64,000 bases of DNA from contig JAVHKY010000001.1 in the NCBI GenBank assembly GCA_035079385.1, positions 963,001-1,027,000 of the forward strand, read 5' to 3'. The first letter of the stretch is position 1. Each line of letters starts with the position of its first letter. Below the pieces are notes generated by a model, which saw only the letters and a list, made by a program, of their open reading frames with translations, was not told where the DNA came from and did not search any database. Position numbers and translations under genes: made by a program. This DNA comes from Aspidiotus rigidus. Lineage: Eukaryota; Arthropoda; Insecta; Hemiptera; Diaspididae. Shown here piece after piece: positions 36,602 to 48,500 of this stretch.

Positions 36602-37839
36602 AAGTGTATGTGACCCACAGCGAGAAGATTATTAGCGTCATGGGACTCGATGGTTTATTTTGATGTTAAGTATCCTTTCCTCGCAGCGAGTCAAATATTA
36701 AGGCCTTGCATAAATGCCACAGAATCCGAGCTCCAGTGATATTATTAGAGGCTTGATGTGACGTCTTGCAAGAACTTAGCTTAGGAAGAGATTATGAACT
36801 GAGTTCAAGACCTTGATTTTAGCGACAATAATAAATCGAATTAAATATTTAATTTTCATTCTTCTTCACCCTAAGCTAGTTTTCACGTAACGCATCACAT
36901 TTGAAGATACGATGATTCCGATTTTCAAAATTTGTTCTTCATAAATTGCCAAAATCATTTGAGATATTCTCATATTTTTTTTCAAACTCGATAATAATTC
37001 TCATATAATATTTTATTTTCAGAAAAATCTGGGACACCGAATTTGGATTCTTGGATAATGCCGATCATTTGTGGTCTATTCGATTATTGCAATGAATGAA
37101 GAGTACCAACATTTCAGTTTGGCACAAAGAGTTCCGAGAAGGTCTTCACTGACACATACTATTGAAGCTATTTGTGATTTTCAGATGGAAAATAGAATAA
37201 ACAATAACAACACAATTGAAATTAAGATAATGGAATCATGTCCAACGATCGATTAAGAGTAAAAATTATACAATCATACAAAACATTTTTTTTCTCGAGT
37301 ATGCGAGGAAACATCCCCATACCCCCAGAAAAGACTCAAATTATACAATATGACCCGAGTGAGAAAAAAAAATTTGAACACTGGGGTGTTGTACCCCTTT
37401 TTCCTCATAAGAAAAGGGACATAGAAACTAATATGTCTCTACCAGAAACACTAGTGTAGTTTTTAATATGCTTGCTTCCTACACTTTGATAGCATAAGCG
37501 ATTCGACGAAACATTTGATTAATCTATCTTGGTCATGATGACGTCACACTGTATCACAGGCATTGATGGATCTAAAATAAGCATGTGCAGTATAAAAGTA
37601 GCTACACTATCAGACACCTGGTAAAGACCTAGTGTAGCCTAATACACTGTATGTTAGACCTATAGTATAATGAAAGTAGCGAAGGTCGAAATTTTTCCAG
37701 GTCCCCGATAATGTCATCAAGCGTGATAAAAGACCGTGACGGTTTTTCGTGACGATTCTTCCAGCGGTAAGAGGTGTACAAAATGCTAAAGAAGTCTGGT
37801 ACCCTTTAATCTGCATCACATTAGATCATTAAAATACCT
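36602..37839. other. No gene seen; palindrome half copy and HEL-m scrap
   Basis: A diverged half copy of the palindrome covers 36608-36700. At 37675-37715 GGTCGAAATTTTTCCAGGTCC is a lone minisatellite unit (21 bases spanned as GGTCGAAATTTTT and CCAGGTCC). A TGACGTCA lies near 37539. Two ORFs at 37071-37459 are unrecognised. Confidence 0.35.
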
Positions 37840-39185
37840 ATTACACTCATAAACCGGCTGTAACCACAAATTTCTCCAACTCTAAAATAGTCTAACCCAA
37901 TACATACCTACGACTACAACAATCTACCGGGCTTCGAATAGCCCTTTGGGCACTACACGTCAACCCTTCACTCAGCTTATGCTCTGAAGCAAGTGTTCCT
38001 ACTTTCCATCACTGCACTCTTTCACTCACTACCAACTTTTTGGCCTCGAAAGCTCAATACCCAAATCTGCCCGTCTTTTTCAATACCCTCAGCTCATGTA
38101 ATTCACCCCGTCTGTCACTTCAATCACACTTAGGTACTCAACTCTAACCTACGCCCTTCTTTCCTACTTTTTATCAATTTCCCCTTGGTTAACCCCCAAT
38201 CCTATCATCTATCTTGATCTCACTGAATTTCTCAGAGCAGCTAACTTTAAATATGAACAAGAAATCGACAAAATCATTTCTTCAGAATTTCTCTCACCTC
38301 CTCTGTTAGACGGAAGGGTCCAAATTGGGATTCAGCACGGAATAATATGCAGTCTCCAATTAAGGTAACATCTTACTATTCCATAGTAGATTCATCTTTG
38401 AACTTATTGCTATATTCAACTGCCTCTCTCTTCTCACCCGCCTTTCTCGTCTTCGAAAATTCCTTACTTTATCTGATTCTCTGTCATCCTTATTTGCTAT
38501 CTAAGATCCTCTTCCTACCAATCCTATCACGATCGATCCCTCATTCTCATACGCTTGTTAAGTTCTTCCTCATATACTCCATCACTTTTCTATGAATTCC
38601 GAGACACATCGACCTTAAGGTACATGACGCAGTGGACCTTGTTACTAAGCCGTCACTGCGTTCACCTTCCAGAATTGACCCCTCTCTTGATCTCAAAACC
38701 TATTAGTGCTCATTCATCCCCTGCTCCTGATATGATTTTTCGTCCTCCTTATTCTTCAACAAGCTCCCGTCTATGAGAATCTCCAATTCCTCGGTCTGCT
38801 TCAAATCTCTCCTCTTAACGCATTAACGCAGAGAAGTCATTCTAACCTGTCTCAGAGTCAGTCCGTCAAACCGTCTTACCCACTCTTTTTTCTCTTTACG
38901 TGTTTCCTCCCTTCATGCCTAAGCTACAATACTGATGATCTATAAATTCAATACTTCTCCTATTGCCCAGCTTTTGAAAACATCCGGTTTCACTATACTG
39001 TCTCTCCCTGCATCGCGATCTCCGTTTCAAACAACCATGAGAAAATCATCAGCACGATGAGTTGATCTCCGATCCACCTATTTCCATACAATACCATCTA
39101 ATTTATATTCATCCTTACTGTCCCCATTTGTCCATTCGGAGCGGTAACCTAAGTGCATAATTTACAGGAAAAAAAAAAAAAAAAA
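37840..39185 (+). pseudogene. I-like non-LTR retrotransposon 3' half with poly(A)
   Basis: Broken frames show the post-RT block STGLRIALWALHVNPSLSL and CSEASVPTFHHCTLSL (about 37920-38050), matching the conserved gLRiaLGA..tsP..sL..Ea..pP..rR region of I/R1-type elements. A decayed RNase H region follows (about 38270-38680), with an H-x-x-x-K-V-H-D-A-V-D-L-like block near 38610. Then comes an RREVILTCLRVSPSNRLTHS block (near 38830) typical of the C-terminal zinc-knuckle domain. It ends in poly(A) at 39169-39185. It is 5'-truncated and carries many stops. Confidence 0.65.
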
Positions 39186-42121
39186 GATTGGTATTTTATT
39201 TTTTTAAGTTTCCACATTGTTTTTTTTTTTTTTTTTTTTTTTTACTTTAAAATAGCTTGCCTGCTCTTCTTGAAGCTAATTTAACCTGATGCTAGTTGTA
39301 TTTTGTCGCGTGGCAATAGAAGTTGAAGAAATGACTACGTAATTATTAAACTATTGGACGCTTCATGTTCAATTAATTATAAGTAGAATTTAGGTACGTA
39401 TTATACGTAATAACTATGAATATAATAAACGACCGAAAATGAATAAAGAAACGAGCTGTTCTAGATTTATTTTTCTTACTTCAAAAATCAAATCTCAGAC
39501 AGAGATACACGAAAAAATAAGAAAGGAAAGAGAGAAAAAAAAGGTATTCCCCACATACCATCAACGTAGAATTGAAAACAAAAGAAAAAAAATAACCCCA
39601 ATTTTTAGTGGATTCTCCGAGCGTAAATTTCATTAAACTTTTTCAAAAACATACTCAGAACATTCATTGCGGCTAAAGTCCACCTTTTTTATTTTTTACA
39701 AGTTTTTCTCCAACGCCTTGTTTTGTCCTTTAAGTTGTATTATTAGAAAACTTTCTCGTATATTTTAACTTCAAGTAACGTTGGTGAAAGTTTTCTTCAT
39801 CTTCTTTTTCATTTCACTTCGCAACTTTCGAGATTTAGAAGAAAAATTATCGTTTGTTTTTTAAAATATCTTCAAGCTTTTTCAACTTCGTTATCTGATA
39901 CAAAAGGCTGGAAAGTAATTTTATAGGTACAAAAAAATGATAATATCTTTTCAAAGGTAATTTAATTTTTTGATTCCTTCTCTCGGCCATTATTTACTTA
40001 GGCCAGTGGACTTTGTAAAAAACTCATCTCACTCACTCCCCGGAGACAGGATTCCTTACCAAGCGGCGCTCCAGGCTCTACGCTTTTTTTCTCCTTCTAC
40101 TTAAATCAGTATCTATTTTCTTCCTTCGCAAATTTTCTTCTATTGAGCATAATAAGCTTTTAGAATTAAGGCTCGCTGTAAGAGTGCATTAGTTTACCAA
40201 TACTTCAGATTCACAAAATTCGTTAGCTGCAGGCGAAACGAATACATGGTAGCGTTATAATCTCAATTATTCTCGATAGCGTCGAGGTTGAGGGTCCGAA
40301 GAAAGGGGTGTAAGGGTTTTTCCGTACCACGCTCTTACTCATGAACGAACCACGTGAAGATTGCGGATCGATAAAGGACAACGGAGTGTTGAAGACGAAC
40401 GTACAATTTACGAGCTATTTTAAAGAAAAGAAGCCGAGAGGGTACAAATCCGGCAAATTTTTTTTCACCAGAAAAGAAGAAAAGGTCATTTCAAACATGG
40501 AACCTTTCGTATTTTCCTTATTTTGTCGTATTGAGAATACAACACGTGAAAACATGAGAATGAAGGTATGGAAGAAACATTATGCTCGCGAGAAATAGTA
40601 ATATTTCTCCTAACGTATAATAATGATTCAACTCGGAAAGTGTAGTAGTAGTGGTAGATTGTGACCCAAGCTGGAGAACACAATTGAAAGTCGAGTGGCG
40701 ACCGGCCAAAGGCGAAAGAGAACCCATTTTCAACTTTTCTTCTAATCTTCTCTTACATGTCCAATGACTCACTCTTAAGGACGACTGTTGGTAATTTAAA
40801 GTTTTAACCGCAACGCGAGCACGCCCACAGCAAAAACGTTGGGTACGGCCGTTGCGTTCGGGTTCTGCAAAGTTCGTTGTTGCTATTCGTATTTTGAATA
40901 GTCGCACACGAAAAGTAAGTTACGATATTTTCGTAGTTCGCACTCGTCGACAGAAACTCTTTCTGAATTCCTCCGACGCAAACTAAACATTTTAAACGTA
41001 AATGGGTTTATTCGAGACTCGTCTTTAAATAAAACTAAATACAAATGTACATTCTATCACCACGCGTGGCCTGTTCGTGAAGTCTGTCCCAAGCTCGACA
41101 CTCTACACTCGGAAAGCTACCACGTATCTTCTCTGACAGTTTGATTACGAAATAATAATGTTCGGTTAAAACCGAGCTGAACGGATTTACATTATTAAAA
41201 TTCTGACTATACTCGCGACTACCGTCTACGGAATAGCTGAAAAATCAAAGTAAAATGACTCCGTACGAAAGTCGAATTGACCAATTTGTCTTTGAATGTA
41301 CCAAAAAATGATAAATGACGAGGTCACGTATAGCACAAATAAAAATTTTGAAACTGTAGCGTTTGCACTCTATGGAAAACGAAGTTCTTGAGATTTCCTA
41401 TAATTATTATTAGGTTTACAATTGACAGAGACAAAAAAAGGTTTTGAAAGTAGGTTAGTCTGTAGGGAAAAGTTTTTTGCTTCATCAATTTGTAGCTTCA
41501 CTTTTAAGGAACAAAGGTAGAAGTACCTAAAATTCTATCTTCCTTGGAAACAGAAAATTCATTTATTGAAATCGCCAATCTTCCAAATTTTAATCAACCT
41601 CATTTAATACTCGTACTTAGAATTTTGAGAATTTCTCAAACCAAACATACCCCTTATTTTCCTTTGAAAATTTAATATTTCTCGACACTCAAAACATGCA
41701 GCTTAAAAATAATTTCCCAAAATTAATAATAATGTTTACTATTTTCTTTCTTTGGAAAGCATTGTTTTTTCATTCAACTTTTGTATTATATTGACCAAAT
41801 GAGAAATACATCTTTTTTGAAACAGGAAATCGACGCGACACCCGAGTACTGTAAACATGGGGTGGTATTTTTCTAACGAAATGAGAAGTCCTAAATCACG
41901 AAAAAAAAAGTCTTTAAGCGGTTAAAAATCATTTCACGAAAAAAAATAAAAGTGAACATTAAAAATGGTACATGTACATAAAAAAAGTACATTAAACAAA
42001 AGAACAAAAAAATCACGAAAAATTAAAACTTTTAACCGAAAATTTAATATAAACAAAAGAAAGCATACGCTTCAATTATAAAATGAGTTGAAAATTAAAA
42101 AAACATTCTGTGATTAAAAAT
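39186..42121. other. No gene seen
   Basis: A poly(T) run at 39219-39243 follows the retrotransposon tail. The rest, including ORFs near 40341-40907, shows no recognisable domain. Confidence 0.35.
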
Positions 42122-42660
42122 GTATTGCACCACAAGAGCACATTCAGCTTAACTCGGCCTGCCACCTTTTTTTTTTTTTTGGCCAAGTGTGTTTTTGCTT
42201 CAGGTGGCATGGATAGTAGCTTCAACGGAATGCACATCCCTATACCGGAATGCACATCCCTATACCGTATGCTTACACTGCAAATTTTTCAAAAAAGGGG
42301 GGGGATGAGCATTTCAATTCCCACAAACTTCCTCTATTGATGACTATGGTCCAGGCATTGAATTTGCGGGCTTTGAAGTCGTTGAACGTTTGCCACCTTC
42401 CATCACCTCTCAAAAATTTGGACAGTTCTTTTCCCCAAATACACTTCTTACTATGCTTCCCGCTGTCACAAAGTACTCCATACAACTTTCTTCCTCGTGA
42501 GGGCGTTGCAGAATTGCTTTATCAGCTGCAGCCCACTGATAAGCGGCAGTCCATAGCGGCAAAGAAATATCTGGGACATTGACGAATGGAGTGCTATTTT
42601 TTGAATGTGGATTTCGTTTTTCTGACCACTGCCTGACTATGTCTGAAATTTCAATTAAAA
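42122..42660 (-). pseudogene. SWIM zinc-finger relic, MULE-transposase-like C-terminus
   Basis: Minus-strand frames give SDIVRQWSEKRNP, then ISLPLWTAAYQWAADKAI and EYFVTAGSIV (about 42655-42440). After a shift comes WQTFNDFKARKFNAWTIV with LKCSSPPFFEK (42400-42285), then a shift to IGMCIPLKLLSMPPEAK and a K-run before VAGRVKL. This order (W..F.dfk, Trp, CxC-like segment, IG-ai-LK, PPEAK, basic tail) is that of SWIM-domain proteins related to MULE transposases. The second metal ligand reads Ser and the C/H pair is disrupted by a stop and a 20-bp duplication (42227-42266). A TTTCAG at the right edge could be a splice acceptor, so a decayed host gene exon remains possible. Confidence 0.45.
42227..42266. 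repeat. 20-bp tandem duplication
   Basis: GGAATGCACATCCCTATACC occurs twice in direct succession, inside the SWIM-like relic. Confidence 0.9.
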
Positions 42661-43537
42661 ATTAGCCGACGGGCTTGCGTTTATTCTTTTTTTTTTCTTA
42701 TTTTGCGTGAAAATACTCTGAAAATTTCTCGTATTTTACTTTTTTTTTTCGTGAGCATACTCGAAAGTTTTGTGTGCTGTACTTTTCGTTACCACCACTT
42801 ATGATTTTTTCGTGCTGCTGTTTTTTGTTCAAACGGCTTTTCTTTTCGTGCAGTTTAATATTCCCCGTAAACATATACTCCTAGATTGATGTTTTATCTG
42901 AAAAAACTCGGCGCCACGCGCTACGCAAGTGGGCCGTACCCCCTGAACCCCTCCCCATTATACTTCTCTTCGTAGAACTGAATATGTGGGGCGTAGAACA
43001 CGTTCTTTTATTTCTCTTTAATTGCTTCCTTATACAATAAAATTATGAATATTCCTTGGAATTGTGATTATCATAATTATTTTTTTTATTTGTATTATTT
43101 CACTATTTCAATCTTCTCGGGTCAATTGGTTGAAAATTTTCAAAACAAATGATTTTTTCAGGTTTAAATTCTGCTGCAATATAAAAGAAAAAAACTAAGG
43201 GTTTGTGCGCCACCTTGACTTACGTTAGAGACTTGGTAAACTTGTCATTGAATGTAGATTTGTGATTTTTTTTTTTTTTGCGGAATTAGTAGAAAAAAAA
43301 AGATAAATAAAAGCAAAGAGAAAAAGAGAAAATTAAGCATCTGGATTATCTCCGAAAATTTATCTTCATCTGTTTTCGGGTCTGTAAATCTTCTCAACTC
43401 AATGAAGTATAGAATTGTTCAAAATATGATTTGAGTGTGAAATGATATCAAAAAGCAACACCGATCCTTGACATAAAAATCTGACAACTCACGACATGAA
43501 AATGACAGGAAAATGCAACGTTCAACTAGATATAGTT
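42661..43537. other. No gene seen
   Basis: T-rich sequence; no features recognised. If the SWIM relic is a spliced exon, its upstream exons would lie here or beyond, but none was seen. Confidence 0.35.
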
Positions 43538-44371
43538 TTTTTTTTTTATTACATCCAACTATATAGAGAAATTATAAAAGAAAAACATAAAAAAAAAAAA
43601 AACAAAACAAAACAATATAAAACAAAAAAAAAAGAATAGGGGGAAGGGGGAAAAAAAATTACACGCACGCATAAATGTAAAAAAAAAAAAAAAAAAAAAA
43701 AAGTGAAAACAATAGTACTCCGGCCGTTGTAAGGACTGGAGCCGAGTTTGATTTCTTGTATTAAAAAATATTGATTAGAATTTAAAGAAAGTAAATCATT
43801 AAAAAAAAAAATAAAGAAAAAAAAAAGGGGTTGGAAAGAGGATGGCAACTGGGCCTTACCTCGAAGGAAAAACGGAAAAAATGAATTGAATTTAAATGTT
43901 GATGGAAGGAGGTAGGTCAGAGATAAATTTGAAAATGTGTGAGAAAATTGAAGGGTTTTCTGATGATAGTACGTCGGTGGCTCTGAGTGGGGTAGCGAAT
44001 TGTAGATTGATGGCTTCTGAGTATAGTATTTGTCTAATGTTGGATCTTTCTGGACATTCGAAAAGATAATGATTGATGTCGCCTTTAGAAGGATTGTCTG
44101 GGTGGAGGGGGCATATATCAGATTCGGAAAGATTTAAACGTTTTAAGTGAGTGGGGAGACGATCGTGTCCAAAACGAAGACGGCTGAGTTTAACTATAAG
44201 AGAGCGGGGGATATCGTTAAAAAGTTTATACCAAGGGAATGCCGGAAGTAGAGGTTGAACGAGGAAATGAAAAGATTTCAGATTGTTAGCGGATTTCGAG
44301 TAGGATATTGCCCAGTCATCTCGCGTGGAGCATCGAATAAGAGAAAATAGTTCTAAAACTAGGTTGATGCT
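43538..44371 (-). pseudogene. Non-LTR retrotransposon 3' end, open C-terminal frame
   Basis: The minus strand from 44371 to the TAA at 43892-43894 stays open for about 159 codons without a Met start. It reads RDDWAISYSKSANNLKSFHF, PAFPWYKLF, IVKLSRLRFGHDRLPTHLKR and then CPLHPDNPSKGDINHYLFEC, a Cys/His knuckle (C..H....H....C). This is the C-terminal domain after RNase H in I/R1-type ORF2 proteins, thought to bind nucleic acid. The 3' UTR is A-rich and ends in a T run at 43539-43551 on the plus strand, the element's poly(A). It is severely 5'-truncated; the retained frame suggests a recent insertion. A TAA sits directly upstream of the open part. Confidence 0.7.
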
Positions 44372-44799
44372 TTACCTGGATATATTTCTCGTTACAATAG
44401 ATGATGAAAGGTATATTTCTGTGTGAGGTGCAATAATTGTCTTCATTTTGGTTGAAAAATTATAAAATTTCTCTCTCTGTCTACTTTCCCACCTTTTTAA
44501 TCAGACTAGCAAACATATCTCAGGTAAAACATCAACCTGGGTGTATATGTAATAGTAGGGACAATTGCACCTCATACAGCGATGTACCTTTCATGACCAA
44601 CATAAACCTAGTCTTTATTTATTTAGAATCAAATATAGTCGGATGTTGCATTTTAAAGATTTTCTAGTGTCGATTTTTTGTTTGTATTCGGTCAATAGAT
44701 GGGTTCCACATCAATATATTATTTTCTTTGTCTAAATAAAGGATGGAGGTTTGTACAATCAGTGCGCCTATGATTTCGTTCAAAAAATGTGTTATGTAC
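44372..44799. other. No gene seen
   Basis: No recognised features. Confidence 0.35.
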
Positions 44800-45540
44800 A
44801 TGTTTTAGCTAAGTTTTTTAATATTTCTATTAAACTTTTTAGAATCATTCATTAATTTAATCTTATCTGATCTATACTTTCTTTATAATTATTATCTATA
44901 AGGAATAATTTGATAAAGGAAATATATTTATCCAAATTATAAATACTTGAAAATTAATAGAAGGTTTATTCTTTTCAATAATCCTTTCATTTCATTCAAT
45001 GGTTGCAATGTCAAACAAAGAATTAAAAAATGATTTTTCTCAACCAAATTTGTTAATTAATTGCACTAATAAATTTTTAGAAATAATTCATACTAAATAT
45101 TTTGTTATGTCAAATGATTAGGTTCATAATTCATTGATTTAATTGAAATAATAAACATTGACATAATTTATAATTATGAAGGAAACTTTTTTATTGACAT
45201 ATCTTTTATAAATATCAATTAGATAAAGAAAATTCGAAAATTGGAAATTTATAAAAAATAATTTGTAACAAAATGATGTTTCGTTATAAAGAATTATTAT
45301 ATTAGGTTATAATGATGAATCAATTAATCAATTCAATTTATAAATATTTATGATTTAAAAATCTTCTCGATAAATCATTTCTTAATAGTTTATTTTAATA
45401 AAGGAAACTTCGTTATTTAAATCATAAATACTATAGTCATAAATCGAATTTATTTTATTCAAGTTGATATACATTTCTAAAAGTAATAAATTCATATTAA
45501 GTATTTCAGTATATAAAATTGTTCAGACAAGCTAATAATT
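44800..45540. repeat. Very AT-rich diverged tandem-like repeats
   Basis: A motif of the type TAATAAAGGAAACTT followed by ATAAATACT recurs at about 44907, 45170 and 45397, spaced roughly 230-260 bp. The block is almost free of G and C. Copies are strongly diverged. A satellite relic is possible; no coding signal was seen. Confidence 0.35.
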
Positions 45541-48500
45541 AGAATTTCAAATTGATGAAAGGAGTCTCTATAAGTTGTGTTTGTACTTGATACGTTCAAG
45601 ACTTCATTTTAGATCATTGTCATGATTGATTAAAATTTGAAAAATTCAGAGAAAATCTTGAACGAATAAACATGAATACTTTGACAAAGAAGATTATCTT
45701 GTTTTTTGAAGATCTGATATATTGTACCTAGTGTAGGACGATTCAGGTGAGTGCCGGGGGAGCGCAGATCTAGACAAGAACTATCCATTTTTTCTTCGTC
45801 CCTTTCTCCATTTTTTCAATTGGGTAAGAAGAGATATAACCACTGTGCCCCCCCTTCGATCCACAAAAGTTTTCAATAAAAAAAATTGTGAAGACAATTC
45901 TGAATGAAAGAAAGGATCCTTCGGCAACCGAAGTCTCAAACTCCAAGACCCATCACCTTTAGTAGCAATCCCTCATCTTTTTTGCTAAAAAGTGGAACAA
46001 TAGCTAACGATATCGGCCAATACCTTGAAGAAACATGGATAATCATCGATTTGGATAGGTAAAGCAGCCCGAATGTTTTACACTGAAGAACTTTTGTTTT
46101 CATGAAACCGTCAATTCTACCAAGTTGAATATTATAGATAAGGAACATCTGATGTAATACAATCAATCTTCAAAAAATCTTCTCCACCTGAATTTCGATA
46201 CTCATTTAAATCTACTATTAGGAATAAGAGGAATTACGAGAGGGTCTATAATATTTTTTCAATTCAAATAATTATATATCTTCGAATCATCGACAGGTGA
46301 GTATATTTCTGTATCAAATAAAAATAATAAACCCACGTTTATTTTCAAATGATTGCTCGAACAGAAGCGAGCGCTGAAAATCGTAACTTTTTTCCAACTA
46401 TTCTTACATTCATTCATTAATTTTAAAAACAAAAAATTAGATCAAGGTTATCACGGCTTTCATAAAGCGAACTCATTTTCGAATCGTTGGCGGGATAAAT
46501 TTGCAAGGTACTATACAACGGGACATCGGTACAGCTCAAAAATGAATACAACGTGAAGGGAATTTGATAATGAGAATACAAAAACGGGAAATGGCGGGGA
46601 TGTACCCGGGAATGAGTATTGCATTCTACTTCGCCTCGACGAAAAGAATTTGAACGCGAAATCGCGACTTACAAGGATATGAAGTGACAAAATATCCGGA
46701 AAAGGTTTTATGAACGATACGTATATGTATAGCCAACGTGAGAAAGGCGCGGTGGGCGCTTCTAGTAGTAATACTTGCTAATTTGGATTTTGCTTGTAAA
46801 GTAAACTTAGGAAAGAGTGTCGTGGGACTATATGTGGGTTGCTGGTGGTGTTCTCGGATGGGGTGAAGTACCTATATGCAAAATAGCGGATTTCAAAAAG
46901 AGTATATAGTGTGCGTTTGTGAATGAGAATAGCGAAGCGAGTGACGAGTATGTGTGTATATATGTGCGTGTTGAAACGGAGAGAAAGAGAGAGTGAGCGC
47001 GATTTCGTTTAATTAGATGCTGTCCGGGGACGCGTCGGGTCTTGGACAAGGAAAAAGGCGAAGGAGAAAACGAACGGAGAGAGAACGAATACAGGATCTC
47101 AAAAGCAATCTAATTTTCATCCCTTTTGTTTCAAACATTGTGCTCCGGTCGTGTGGTTATGGGTTTCTAGTTTCCGAAGATATATACATTCTGGAACTGC
47201 CACGTATGACTTCGTACGAAAAGTACCATTACCGTCGACCAGTAGAATTTATCAACATGTATGTATATTGTACGGGATATTACTTGGATACGAGGGAAAG
47301 AGAGAGACCCGAAAGGAAGAGAGACGAGAAAGTGTCGGTCGAAAGGTAATATTATTATGCAAAAGTGATCTTCTCCTTTCTCCACGAATGCCTATGTCAT
47401 CCGGAAAATACATAATTCTTCGACGCTTTATCGCGCCGACTGTCCGATTAGTTTAAGTAATACTCGACTATCGTCGTTCATCTTTCAGCCAACAAATCTA
47501 TTTAAAATCTGGTATAAAGCAGCTTCATTTTAGTTTTATACGCATACGTAATCACTAATCCATAGTATTACTGTAGGCCTACCTCTAAAAATAAACTCGA
47601 ATACGCCAATTTAATAATTCTATCTTAATGAAGGCTCATTTGAGGTACCTATTCTCCGTAATATTTACTCTAACCAAGTCGCAATATTTCAATTCGAAAA
47701 TGATACGTATCATTTTTCATACAGTATTTGGTATGGTTAAAATTTCTAGACGATTTCATCCCTTCGCATTACTGACTATTGTCACTTAGGATGCACCTTA
47801 CTTGCAAAAATCCGGTTCTACGTCAGATCTTTCTTCCCCACGAAAAGATTAGCCATGAACGCATAACAACGCTGACGATACTAAGAAAAATAGAATTACA
47901 AAACGAGTTTTTTTCACCACCCTTTCGCTTTCACATATTTTGAGATCGTAATTTTATTCTGATTCTCACGCTCGAGAGACCTTCTTTAACCAGTTATGGC
48001 ATCATCAGATCCGAAGACTTTACGAGAGAACGATAGTCTCGGTAAAAAGGTTATTTCTCAGTTAAGTAGTAAAGGTCGACCGAGCTAGAAGACGAGTTGA
48101 TATTGTGTAACCTTTGACGCTGATTGTTCCTCGCTCTATAACACCGAAATGACTACACAGGTAAGGAAAATTTCGTGTATTAATACAGTAAATACATCCG
48201 ATAAATATTATTGGTAGAAATTATTGTAGTTTTTCAAAAAGATAGTTCTTTCATGAGTCACATATCAATTTTTCCCCTCTTTTTTTTCATCCATCCGCTG
48301 CTCTATTCTATAATAGGACGCTTTAACCTCGACGTGAACCTAAACAGGTAAAGGGATCCGATGGCGGGATACAAGCGCGTGTCCCATTGTGGAAGCGATC
48401 ATTGTTAGGTGAAAAAGGTTGACAAGTGCAACTCGTGCCACCTTCAGAGAATAGAGGAGTTGTTCCGATTCGGGACCCTCGTAACACAGAAGTGTGAATC

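Noticed and set aside
42273..42485. Resemblance of the WQTFNDFK...AWTIV segment to an Argonaute PIWI-lobe linker
   Set aside because: Upstream and downstream blocks in other frames fit a SWIM/MULE-like protein in order; no Argonaute block was found.
47017..47456. Overlapping ORFs of 110 and 101 codons in a GAGA-rich stretch
   Set aside because: Low-complexity purine-rich DNA keeps frames open; no domain or codon pattern supports coding.
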